This document shows positions 54,131 to 64,000 of a DNA stretch of 64,000 nt, one piece after another; the first letter of the stretch is position 1; each line of letters starts with the position of its first letter. The stretch is from Wurfbainia villosa (Eukaryota; Streptophyta; Magnoliopsida; Zingiberales; Zingiberaceae), in assembly GCA_025175895.1 (NCBI GenBank), contig JAKLTH010000222.1, positions 1,550,001-1,614,000 on the forward strand, read 5' to 3'. The position numbers and the translations under genes are program-made. The notes under the pieces are model-generated. The model was not told where the DNA came from. It worked only from the letters and a program-made list of their open reading frames with translations, and did not search any database.

Positions 54131-55490
54131 TACTGCACAAGCATGTCGCACATTTCTCACCGGTCGTGTCAGCGCTGGAACGGGGCGTGTCGATTGCTGA
54201 ACCAGGGCGTGTTGAGCGCTGGAACTCCTGACACGAACGTGTCACTGATAACACGCCTGTGTTGTTTTGATACGCCTGCTTCTTCGCCCTGTTAACACGA
54301 AAAACACCCAAGTTATCCACAACTTCATAGAAGATTTATCCAAAAAAAATTAAAGAACCAAAGTTCACGCAAGCTGTTTAGGATCACATTCGAAATTGCT
54401 CATGTGCTGGAATTGGAATTAGTCCAAGTTCATGTTGGTAACAAACTTGCTACAACTACAAAATTGTAGTTGTTATAGACTTATAGTTCATGAAACTTTC
54501 AGGCTTAACTTACCAACAAGAACTAATATCTTATTACAATGTTATTAACATGAATATCAATTAGTGAAATCATCACAAGATTCTCAACCATTAGATCAGT
54601 AGGAGCTAGCACTACTGAATTCAACTTATTGTTGATCTTCTCTTTTACGACAGATACTAGTCATTTTAGATAAACTTTTGTAGATAATTTTATATGATTC
54701 ATCTACATTTTCTTGTCTATGCTGCAGAAATGAATTCTATACGACTCTGAAAACATATAACTCTCAGATTAGTTGCACACTTGCACATATAATCCCTTAC
54801 CTTAGTCTGGACTCTGGGTGGGCGTCTTGGCGAAGTGCGCGAAGGGAAGGGTCGAATGTATGGCGAACAGAGCTGGCGACCTATCCGGGGACGAGGGAGA
54901 GCTTAGAGAGGGCAGGGAGGTGAGCGATGAAAGCGAAAAGGGTGCCGGCGAGGCTGGGGATCCGGATCGGGTGCTTGGCTTCCGTCGTTCGTGGCTTTCT
55001 CAGCTCCGGGTGCCTAGGTTCCTGCACGCCATGGGTCTAGGGATTTCTCGGCGACGCGGTCAGCGACAGATAGGCAGAGACTCGACGGTCGGAGAGGCGG
55101 CATGCGTGAAGTCGAAGCCTGACCCTGGGCGCAACGGAGACGAAGAAGCGAAGAGGCTGCACACACGGGATTAGGGATTCCAAAATTTGGCTCGATTAGG
55201 ATTTAGGCTGCACGCGAGATCGTGATTCAGAAATCGCGATTAGGGATTTCGAATTTCAATCGCGATTCGTGAATCGCGACTACGTTGCCGCTTAATCGGT
55301 CGGTCACCCCGATTAATCAAAGCGAAGTGTCGTCGATTAATCGCTCTGGACGCCGATTAAAGCGGTGACGCCGCCGATTAATGCGGCGACGTCTAGCGGC
55401 GTCGCTTCTGTAAATATCGGGGCGGTGGATGAGCGTCCACTGCCTACGCACCGCCTAATCGAATAAAATCGACGATTTTTAGAACACTGT
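54131..55490. other. Unrelated DNA at the NLR2 breakpoint, with GC-rich repeats
   Basis: This replaces the 5' part of NLR2. 54150-54320 contains repeated CGTGTC/CACG and GCTGGAAC motifs. 54800-55440 is GC-rich, with many variants of CGATTAATCGG and TCGCGATT, and ends CGACGATTTTTAGAACACTG at about 55490, which looks like a transposon terminus of the CAGTGTTCTAAAAA type. I could not find a matching left end. The long plus-strand open frame at 54818-55174 has no recognisable domain and is probably composition. Confidence 0.5.
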
Positions 55491-56694
55491 AAAAAAGATA
55501 AGTCTCAGTATTCTTGAAACTAATAAAAAGAAGAGACACGAATCCGCTGACTTTAGCAATCCGTCCCCTCTTAATCACGAGAGTTGTCCCGTGGAAACAT
55601 ACTAACACCTGGCTCATGAGCGCATGATGCGTGGCACAGGTATGACCAACCGCGAATCGGAAATCACACAGAATTAAGACAATGACAGTATGATAAATAA
55701 GATGTGGTTTCATGGGCAAGAGGAGAAGTGGATTCGTGTACTATCCAAATTTAGCAATCATCAATTTAACCCTTCTACTGATATCGACTTCTTATCATAA
55801 CACATTCACAATCTGAAGAAACTTCAAGGAGCGAAGTGAAAAATGTTGATCATTTTAACCCTCGAGTCCACACCATTGCACTTAGGTAAATTAGGTCTGA
55901 GTTTAGTTGTTTATACATCAACAAGTGCAAACCATAAGCTGTGCATTTCTGTAACAATTATCCGAGATTTTACTGTAATGGATTACCATCTTGATACTTT
56001 AAAGGAGGTTAAAAAGATCTGTAAATTAAAAAAAAAAAACAACGTTTAATTTGAGATCACTTTCTCTCAGAAATTGTATTTCAAAATCATGAGTTACATA
56101 ATTAATCTGACAATTTAAACGAAATAGAGGTCTGTGTTTGGAAAAGTGAAAAATATCTTCTTTTTTTTTTTTTTTTTTTTGAGGGTTCTAAGGTTTTTTT
56201 TTCGACCCTGCGGTTTTCCTGATTTTCTCTTCTAAGGGGATAAGCTTGTTGCGGTGATGCTTGCAGCTATAGAGGAGGGTGTCGATGGAGACGTTGGCAG
56301 AGCTACAACTTCTCGCAGAAAGGTGGAGACTTCTGCTAGCTGGGATAGTGTTTCAGGTATGATGTGCTATTCGACCACTGGAACTTTTTTTTGGTTGAGA
56401 AATTTATATTCTTGATTTTATTGTCTTCTCCTTAAATGCAGAGGTTTGGGTATCGCCATAAGATTACATTTACAAATTGCTAGTGTAACTTCGCTTTTGA
56501 ACAATGATCAATTTTATTGTCGCGCTACAAATCCACAACTTAAGAGCGAAGAAGATAGCATCAATATTCAACTGTGACAAATGGAATAAAAAAAAGAAAG
56601 ACACGAGTATAGCATGGCTCAGAGGAAGGCCTAATTTTACTGTCGAGGAGGATTAAATTTCAACGGAGTTACAGTGACTGAAGCTCTTGAGTTT
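55491..56694. other. Non-coding module related to 7.8-8.4 and 9.9-10.1 kb
   Basis: CTATCCAAATTTAGCAATCATCAATTT, CATTTCTGTAACAATTATCCG and TGTGCTATTCGACCACTGGAACTTTT-like blocks recur in the first unit. A run of 20 T (56161-56180) lies within. No gene is called. The piece at 56220-56350 has GC-richer codon-like sequence, but no family is recognised. Confidence 0.5.
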
Positions 56695-57062
56695 TCATGA
56701 TGCTTTAATCTTCCTCCACATGTCAGGGCTAACTAAAATACAAGCAGTCTCCTCCATTCTCTCCGATTCTTCCAAGACGCTAAATTCTAGCGCCTTTTCG
56801 ATGTCCTGTGATCCCAGTGCCGAAGTCTCCAAGAAAGACGAGCCCTCCCTCTCAACGTATTCCGGCCCTTAGCTTTCTGAAACTGCTCTTAGATGCGTCA
56901 AATCAGACTTATTACTAGCCATCGCGACAACAAAGGTTTGCTTCTTCGTTATATCATAGACTAAAAGTGCTACCACTGCACCCCTATAGTATGTAGTTAT
57001 GGCACGGTCTTTCCTTGACCAGCCGTGTACCAAATCTATGCCTTGACTGTCTTCCCTTCTAT
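56695..57062 (-). pseudogene. Rab11/RabA GTPase exon 2, broken
   Basis: After an acceptor-like AACGGACAG|ATAGAAGGG at 57062, the sequence encodes IEGKTVKA, then a TAG where Gln is expected, WYTAGQ (family WDTAGQ: the catalytic-loop Asp is Tyr), a frameshift, and RAITTYYRGAVVALLVYDIT. The part between KKQTF and VVAMASNKSDL is deleted, so NKSD (G4) is kept but the DNVQRWLRELRD part is lost. It ends with EREGSSFLETSALGSQDI and a changed tail to TGA at 56695. Exon 1 at 61136-61303 may be its partner across about 4 kb. Confidence 0.8.
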
Positions 57063-57936
57063 CTGTCCGTTGCATTTAAATTCTTGATCAAATACAAATC
57101 CAGAAGTCCAATAAAAATTGAAAAAGAAAATGAACATTACTTCATACGATACTAATATTATATAACCTCTATAGGAACAGACGAGAGTGAAACAAGATGA
57201 GACATACTTAAGTCATAGTTTAGGTACATCTCAAATTACACTTACTAGGATATTTTACCATCTCAACATGGAAACTTAATGATACATGAATGAATAGCAT
57301 GTAATCCACAACTACATATATGCTAAGAAATGGGACAATTTTTAGCTCATGTCGTATCATTCAATTGCACGGCAAGAGACTGTTGAGACAACCTAATCCA
57401 ATTGATTTTTTTGGAACAAAAAAAAAATCATAGAAGTAATGATCCATAAACCATGACAAAAATGGCCAACCGAATAATCAAATTTCATGTTTATTTAAGA
57501 TTCCTAAATGTTTCCTGTTAAGTTTTCGAGCTCTCACAATCTTTTTGCTCATTGTGTTTTGTTCTTCCACTTTCAGGACAATTCAAGTTCACTGATTTGG
57601 CAATTATAGGAACGGAGTTGACACATTTTATACAAACTACAAAGAAGTCCTAGTTATTTAATGCAGATTGACCCATGTTTATACAAACTAAAAGATTGAA
57701 AAGAGGGTGAAAAAAAGATAAATGCAATTGTCGTCGCTTGTTGCGCAAGGATAAAAAATGACCACTCAATTAGATTTAACAAAGAATTCAAATAAATCTT
57801 ATGTTTATTTAAGCTTGGCTTTCGGATATAGCTTTAGGACCATTGATCATAAGATAAATAAACACTATCTTAAACGAAATATATTCTCATGGGAAGAGAT
57901 GCATCATTAAGTCCAGCCTAATAACATAACTAAAAA
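57063..57936. other. Rab intron-type DNA shared among units
   Basis: It is nearly the same as 10550-11350 in block order (ACATACTTAAGTCATAGTTT, TGAATGAATAGCATGTAATC, ATTCAAGTTCACTGATTTGG), and the part from 57580 also matches 60410-60780. The last 19 bases (57918-57936) are the left target duplication of the SINE. No gene. Confidence 0.6.
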
Positions 57937-58131
57937 TTAATACCCAGGGCTGGTGTGGTTGGTAAGTTCGCAAGGGCATGCTTGTAGTGGGCAGAGGTCG
58001 ATCCTAGGATTTCACCACCTGAGCTTTCAATAGCCCCTACCTACGCACTTGCCAACCGCACTCCTGATTTTCCTCCTCTACCGGTAGGGACAGTCGGAGG
58101 GGGTTGCTAATGTGGCAGCTCCACATTTTTT
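57937..58131 (+). mobile_element. tRNA-derived SINE, 195 bp, with 19-bp target duplication
   Basis: CTAATAACATAACTAAAAA occurs exactly on both sides (57918-57936 and 58132-58150), and the first unit (about 11345) has the empty site with one copy. The element carries box-A-like GGTGTGGTTGGTAAG and box-B-like AGGTCGATCC near its 5' end, as in plant Au-type SINEs, and ends in a short T-rich tail CACATTTTTT. It is non-autonomous and needs LINE machinery. Confidence 0.88.
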
Positions 58132-58150
58132 CTAATAACATAACTAAAAA

Positions 58151-59330
58151 CCAAGAAACGTTGGTCGATAATAGTCACATTTATAATGTCTAAAAAATAC
58201 CACTTAAAAGAAAAACCGATGAACATGGAAGAGTATCAGGTAATGCTAAGGGAAAAAAATGTTAATCCATTGGTCAATATCATGTCATAGCTAACGAAGA
58301 GTGTATGCGTAGAGAACTTCTAAACGATATCAGTCGGAGGTGTCATAAATTAGCCATTGACATCGATAAAGGACTAGGTATCTTGGATACAGGTGGTGGA
58401 TGCATGATCTAGAGCATGTCACATCCCAATTTCCCACGATTAGGATGAGAGGAAATTTGCATTATAAATGTGGATTATGTTTAGATATAACAAATTAAGA
58501 GCATGTCATGCCCCAATATTCCACGATTAGGACAAGAGAAAATTTACAATATGGAGCATCGATTAGTGCCCGATGCTACCCAAACCCAGGTGAACCATGT
58601 TAGTGTCGGTCGTAGCTTAATCCTAAGCCCTATGTTAATAAAAAATAATAATAATAAGTAATTGAAATAAAAAAAATAAAATTAACTAATATATTGATAT
58701 TAAAATTTTATATATATTTTAAAAATATATATATAATATATGGTCTGTATAAATATAATAACTATTAAATTTTATCTTAATAAATGAAGTTGACTATACA
58801 AATTCTTCTAAATTATTAGACTTTATTTCTTATAAAATTATTATTTATATTTAAATAAATTTTATTTTATTTTATTTTAATATTATTAATACGTTTTTTT
58901 TTTTAATTTTCCCCTTCCTTGTTTAATGACATATTTATTATATTTTCAAATTATTTAATTGAAATATTTATTGGTCATATAAGTACATGTCTGTATCATA
59001 CTATCATTTTATATATATCTCCTTAGTTTTTTTCTCATCTATTTTCTTTTTAATATTTTCATTTCTTATGTTGTCCATTCTCATATATTTGCATATCCAT
59101 TTTAATATTTTTCATTTTCATGATTCTTATTTTTTGCTCATGTGTTTGAGTTATAACTCAACATTTAACTTCATATAATATAACAAGATTAACTGTCATT
59201 TTATAAAACTTCTTTTAAAGTTTTAAAGATATTTTATGGTCACAAAAAACACTTGATGCTCATTTCAACCATTCTACTTGAAATTTATGCAAGACATGTC
59301 TTTTAATTCTTTCATCATTTTTCAAAAATG
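58151..59330. other. Non-coding module, continuation of the unit shared with 11.35-12.28 kb
   Basis: Block order matches the first unit up to about 59080 (GAACATGGAAGAGTATCA, the 85-bp sub-repeat, AT-rich TATTAAATTTTATCTT). Beyond 59080 the first unit is interrupted by the Tat remnant, so this copy shows what once followed. No gene. Confidence 0.6.
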
Positions 59331-59338
59331 ATCCTGAG

Positions 59339-59515
59339 CAGAGCCGGCCCATATGATTTTAGGGCCCTGGGCGAAACCTCAACAAATGGACCCTAATTCA
59401 TGGTGAATTTTAACACAATTTTTTTTTTTTGGCCCTATATAATAATATTAATGATGTTATAAGGTTTTGAGCCTTGGGCGGACGCCCCATTTGCCCTGGC
59501 CCAGGGCCGGCTCTG
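59339..59515. mobile_element. hAT-type MITE, 177 bp
   Basis: Terminal inverted repeats CAGAGCCGGCCC / GGGCCGGCTCTG flanked by exact 8-bp target duplications ATCCTGAG (59331-59338, 59516-59523). The inside has GGGCCCTGGGCG and GCCTTGGGCGG, typical of this GGCC-rich class. The degraded MITE in NLR1 is of the same general type. Confidence 0.9.
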
Positions 59516-59523
59516 ATCCTGAG

Positions 59524-61135
59524 TAATTAAACCTTTTAGTTGTAGACAACTTGTCATCTACTGTTTTAATAATTGTCTTATTACATTTAATATTATTAAA
59601 TTAAATTTCATATATTTTATATTTATTCTATTAAACTAAAACATTTCACTTCATAGAAAAAATAGTCTCTATATTAATAAAATTTCAGAATTATATAGTT
59701 ATTCCTTACAAAAAAAAATATTTTTTTATTCGTATATGTTAATTTAGTAGAATTTCCACTCCCCAAGGATATTAAGTATTTTTTACCAAAAAAGTATTCT
59801 TAAATGTCTATAAGAATATAAAATCAATAATATGTGTTTATGATGAATATTTGGATCACAAAAGGTTAAAGGCCATTTGACCAACCTGATAAAAGAGTCA
59901 AGTAATCTCAATGGCCCCTTTTTATCACTTTATGATAAAATCAACTTTTTGCTTACTCTTAATTCTTAACTCCTAGGCTTATAGTAAATATTCACTTGCA
60001 ATTTACTAAAACAAAATAAAGATACAACAAGATTGTTGTTTATAATCACTTCTTTGTAATATTAATCATTTCAATATATTGATTAATTTCAAGTAAGCAA
60101 GTTAAGGGTCACAGTCGACTAGATTGTTTTGATATATTCATCAAAAACGTTAAGTTTGCTTATAATACTAACATATAGATTAAAGGTGAAAGAATTTAGC
60201 AAAGTGTATTTAGAACTTGTGGAGCTTGGAGCCTATAACTCAAAATGGTGAAATTTTGATCGATTTAATGTGGTCAAATTGGATGAATTATACTTGGACT
60301 CAAAAGTTGTGGACAAGCTCACACTAGTTCACAATGTTTATATAATATGTGATCAAAATTTATGATGCAAACAAGCTCACACACGCAAGCACACACACAC
60401 CCAAGACAATTCAAGTTCATCGATTTGGCAATTGTAGAAACAGAGTTGGCAGATTGACACATTTTAGGCAAACGACAAAGAAGTCCTAGCCACTTACAGC
60501 GATTACAAGAATAGAGTAGGTTAACAGATGCATTTTTATACAAACTACAAGATTGAAAAGAAGGCGAAAAAAGACAAATGCAATTTTCGTCAATTGGTAC
60601 CATTTTGTTGCCTAAAGATCAAAAGTAGCCACTCAATTAGATTCAACTAAGAATTCAAATAAATAATACGTTTTAAGATCGACTTTCAAATATAGCTTTA
60701 GGACCACTAATCATAAGATGAATAAGCACTGCATTCGACGAAATATATTCTCATGGCAGGTAATTGCATCGAGTCCAGCCTAATAACATAACTACAAACC
60801 AAGAAAAAGTGATCTACAATATTAACATTAATAATTTTCCAATAATACATCTAAAATGAAAAAAATGATAAACATCGAAGAGTCCAGTAATGCTAAGGGG
60901 AAAAAATTTAATCCATCGGTCAATTATGTCTTAAATTCTAACAAAGAGTGTTTGCTCTGAAAATTTTCAGACGATATAAACAAGAGATTTTATAAATTAG
61001 CCAACGACATTGATAAGGGTCGAGGTATCAGTATACAGGCGATGGATGCTCGATCTAGAGCATGTCATGCCCCCAACATGCCACGATAAAACAACAGGAA
61101 ATTCAGATTGGGTCTAGGAATTGAAGTGATCTTAC
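59524..61135. other. AT-rich DNA, then Rab intron-type module
   Basis: 59524-60090 holds nothing I recognise. 60100-60230 resembles 230-330 and 63050-63150. 60400-61080 resembles 57580-58450 and 10990-11680, and runs up to the donor of Rab exon 1, so it is the original first-intron sequence. A (CA)-rich stretch ACACACGCAAGCACACACAC is at about 60380-60400. No gene. Confidence 0.55.
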
Positions 61136-61303
61136 CTTAAAAAGGGTCTTGGAGGCGAGATAGACGCAAATGGTGGACTCGGAATCCAAGGTAAATTCGT
61201 TGCGGGTGAACCTGGATAGAATGTTGGACTTCCCCATGCCGGAATCACCAATCAGGACGATTTTGAAGAGGTAATCGTACTCGTGGTCAACTTGATGTGC
61301 CAT
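61136..61303 (-). pseudogene. Rab11/RabA GTPase exon 1 (56 codons, donor kept)
   Basis: ATG at 61303 opens MAHQVDHEYDYLFKIVLIGD, then SGMGKSNILSRFTRNEF, so the P-loop is GDSGMGKS (family GDSGVGKS). Switch I reads STICVYLAS instead of STIGVEFAT, altering the effector loop. The exon ends AAG|GTAAGA at 61136, the same place where RabA genes have their intron. Membrane-traffic GTPase by family. The only exon 2 downstream (56695-57062) is broken, so I call it a pseudogene, though exon 1 alone is intact. 61304-61560 would be its 5' region. Confidence 0.75.
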
Positions 61304-62950
61304 CTCCGCCACCGTCGCCTCCTTACATGTTGAACCGGATCGGTCGCACCCAAGAACACCACAGAGACAAATCAGATCCACAATCTAGGACAGGTTCCGA
61401 GGAACAGAGACAGAAGTGGATGATGAAATAAAGGGAACGACAGTTAGAAACGTATTCCAACATCGAATCCAAGCAAATTGTCACAGAAATCCAGGATAGA
61501 CCGAATAAACGAAACGGATGCGGAGATGAGGCGATACCTGGTTCCAAGTCTGATCGATGGAAACGAAAGGGAAGTATGAGATTTGATGATCCGCAGAGGA
61601 AGCACTAGGGCATCACTTAATTATATTTTGAGAAAGGAAGGAACAAAGTCCACCAAACCGTATCAACGGCTCGAGAGAGAAACACGGTCAACACTTAATT
61701 ATAACACAATCGACACTATTAATTTTCATTCGCTACCTGAGTTATTAACACCGTCTACCTTATAAGATTAATTTCACAAAGTTCGAACATATATATCATT
61801 TTGTCTGATATGAACCAAACCCCAGTGAACTATGACCTAAGTTCCATGACTATAAAATATATATATAACATAATTAAACCTATAAATTTTAAGTATAAAA
61901 AATTAATTAAGAACTTGATATTAAAATTTTTATATTTTGTAAAAATAATAAAATATGTTAGCATAATGACCCATATAAATATAGAAAAAATAATGATGCA
62001 ATCCTTTGTGTCAAGTCTGTTCAGAGAACTAATTCGGAGGGATGAATTCGCCTCATCACAGTAAGTTCATGTCCACTGTAATATAAATCAGAGGGTGTTG
62101 ATACTTCGACAATATCCCTCCAATGCTTGAGTTAGACAAAAGTTGTAAAATGTAATTAGTAAAGAGAAAGTGTATCCAAAGTTTTCTTTTACCTCAATCG
62201 GTCCTTATATATATGAACTCTGATTCACTCACTGATCAAGACCTTCTACTAATTGTGCCCTCTGTCAGGCTACTAGGGGATACTGTTATTGAAAATCTCC
62301 ACATAGAATATCATATAGTACCCTTTGTTATGCAGTTAAGGGACAATCGTTATAGGAAATATCCCCCTAAGCTACCACGTATTCTTGAGTATCATTGGAG
62401 GGGTGATTAGGAGACCGAGTGTGGCAGTTGTTGAGAAGAATCTCATTTATAATCTCAACTTTCGAATTCCAACTTATGAGTCCTCGTCGACTTTGTGAAC
62501 TCCCAATTCCTTATGATCCAGATTTTTCATATATATATTCTCAACCTCCCCCCACAACCCCACTCATATTCCTGACTCCTCATATTCTCGACATCTGATG
62601 CTCCTGACTCCCTGTGTTTTCACCTCGGGGCTCCCGACCCATCGAGTCCAGACTTCTAAGGCCTCCAACTCCTTGGGCTTCCGCATGCCCATACTTCCAA
62701 ATACCCGACCTCTCAACTATAGGGGTCTTGGCTCCGTGAGATCCTGGCTCCCTAAGTTTATGATTCTTTTACTGTTGGAGTTCAAACTCCTTATACATGA
62801 TTCCTTCATTGCATATCTGACTCATTCACTACATATCCTTTTGTTTGCGGATCAAATCTATTAGTATTTTCCTTCAGTATCAAATAATATTTTTTTATTA
62901 ATACAATTCTAGAACTATATAATACCTCCTTATTTGCATCGGAAGAGTCA
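61304..62950. other. Rab 5' region and unassigned DNA
   Basis: 61304-61600 is less AT-rich and would hold the Rab exon-1 leader and promoter. Beyond 61640 I see no gene; 62450-62780 has many CTCC, GACTCC and GGCTCC words that look like a decayed simple repeat. Confidence 0.4.
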
Positions 62951-62972
62951 CCCCCCCCCCCCCCCCCCCCCC
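62951..62972 (+). repeat. Homopolymer run of 22 C
   Basis: An unbroken C tract in AT-rich DNA. Length calls in such runs are unreliable. Confidence 0.9.
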
Positions 62973-63907
62973 TCACTTTCTTATGCTAGGTAGTTTTGTA
63001 TAACTTTAACTACTCTAAAATAAAAATAAAAATGTTAGTGCAGTTACAATGGACTAAATTATTTGGATGTGTTTATTAAAAAAAATGTTAAGTTTGTTTA
63101 TAACACTAATATGTGCATGTGGTATGGAAGTATAGTTGGAACTCACAAAACTCATAAATGGTAAGTTTTGACCTACCTGTTACTGTATCTTTATTTTTTT
63201 AAAAAATAAATTGTAAGTGAATATCTATCACAAGGGATAAATTGTAATTGACCATAATTATTAATGGAGTTTCAAAATTAAATATAAAAGTCACACATAA
63301 CAAATAATAATAGTTATAGAATATTCAAATGTCAAAACGATAAGTTAATGAGCCGAAAGACTTATTTGACAAGTTCACACAGATACTAGTGAAAATTAAA
63401 GAAATCCACAATAAACAAATTCTTGCTACCATAGTAGGCGATTCTAAAGAGGTCATGTATTGCCATGAGAACGTACCATGAAACCATGAATCACTTGAAT
63501 ATTCTCAGCAAACTCTAACAGATGTTTTTACTGCTCGTTTCATGCATAGTATGCTCTTGCAGAAGATCCTTGTGATAATTAATTGAACTGCCCAGAGACT
63601 CCAAACATTCTTCTCCACCTTGCCTTCGTAAATTAACCACGTAAATAACATGCAATACAAGAGACAAAAAAAAAAAAAAAAAAAAAGAATGAGCAATGTA
63701 GACCTACAAAAAGCAAAGACATTGGGAGCTCGGACAAAGAAAAATTGTATGGCAATTCAAAGAAAAAGTTGATGAATCGTATATATGTAAAAAGAGAGAC
63801 TGTGATTCTTCTATTGCGAAGATTAACTAAAAAATACGACACAAGAAATGAAAAATAAGAGCTATCTATGCATGTAAATAACGGGCGTCAAAGGTTATTA
63901 TTCTTAC
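62973..63907. other. 3' flank of NLR3, with 21-A tract
   Basis: 63040-63150 matches 230-330. 63320-63700 matches the DNA 3' of NLR1 and NLR2. The last-exon acceptor is kept as TTTTTGTAG|GTCTAC (exon start 63703), but the bases encoding FDN-stop are missing, so the reading would continue past the expected stop. An A run is at 63666-63686. 63703-63907 would be the last intron of NLR3. Confidence 0.55.
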
Positions 63908-64000
63908 CGTCATGAACTTTTCTGCCTGCTCCTTCAGCGTTGGATGAACATCGCCTGAGCAACGGAAAGAAAATAGTGACGTGGGAAACCCCCACTTTGG
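63908..64000 (-). CDS. NLR3: end of the main LRR exon, cut by window edge
   Basis: The last 31 codons of the main exon are seen, ending in the LKEQAEKFM motif shared with NLR1 and NLR2 and the donor ACG|GTAAGA. Like NLR2 it keeps the segment that NLR1 lost (AACGGAAAG, then AATAGTGACGTGGGAAACCCC). Its condition cannot be judged from this piece. Confidence 0.8.

Noticed and set aside
54818..55174. 118-codon plus-strand frame near the NLR2 breakpoint
   Set aside because: GC-rich repeat context, no recognisable domain, and no counterpart in the other units.
56220..56360. Short codon-like stretch (GCTTGTTGCGGTGATGCTTGC) as part of a Rab or other exon
   Set aside because: It does not align with any Rab region or other family I recognise, and has no convincing splice sites.
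62598..62864. 88-codon plus-strand frame
   Set aside because: Built of CTCC/GACTCC-type words resembling a decayed simple repeat; no homologue recognised.

Overview
The window is nuclear DNA from a flowering plant. It holds intron-bearing NLR (CC-NB-ARC-LRR) resistance genes, Rab11/RabA GTPase and CASP-like gene pieces, and several layers of plant LTR retrotransposons in an AT-rich background. The style of the NLR and of the CASP-like exon would suit a monocot, but I cannot name a species and hold that lightly.

The host layer is an NLR/Rab cluster, all NLRs on the minus strand. NLR1 (2287-5949) has a full-length frame with CC, NB-ARC and LRR domains and a five-codon last exon; its LRR carries an in-frame 162-bp hAT-like MITE insertion. 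NLR2 (51284-54130) is a close paralogue that has lost its CC domain and the P-loop half of NB-ARC. NLR3 enters at the right edge (63908-64000). Between them lie broken Rab11/RabA pieces at 10195-10387 (+), 50153-50422 (-), 56695-57062 (-) and 61136-61303 (-). Flanking non-coding DNA is shared among the copies (1.9-2.5 kb with 50.9-51.5 kb and 63.3-64.0 kb; 10.5-12.28 kb with 57.2-59.08 kb and 60.4-61.1 kb). The order is NLR1-Rab-[inserted DNA]-Rab-NLR2-Rab-NLR3, so a unit containing an NLR and a Rab gene was duplicated repeatedly.

The first and second units are separated by about 37 kb of largely nested transposons (12.28-49.25 kb). A decayed Tat-lineage Ty3/gypsy remnant (integrase end at 12287-12739 on +, plus a long antisense reading frame on -) was split by a Tekay-like Ty3/gypsy element (A, to 24034) and by a Ty1/copia element (B, 24370-29548). 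Next to it a second copia element (C, 31098-47658) was itself split by another Tekay-like element (D, 37299-46647). B, C and D have exact 5-bp target duplications (ATATC, TAGAG, ATTAA). Removing A and B restores one frame of the antisense ORF. C carries an unusual extra ORF that starts in its 5' LTR and crosses the primer binding site. A CASP-like first exon (48347-48477) and a PIF/Harbinger-like MITE (48617-49249) follow.

Small elements with clear boundaries are a Tourist-like MITE (8960-9177), a tRNA-derived SINE with a 19-bp target duplication (57937-58131) and a hAT MITE (59339-59515). Several GC-rich, CpG-dense islands (433-1497, 13.6-14.1, 48.83-49.07, 54.8-55.44 kb) stand out from the AT-rich background. 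I saw no tRNA, rRNA or CRISPR array. Apart from NLR1, and possibly the partial NLR3 and CASP-like exon, I see no clearly functional host gene.
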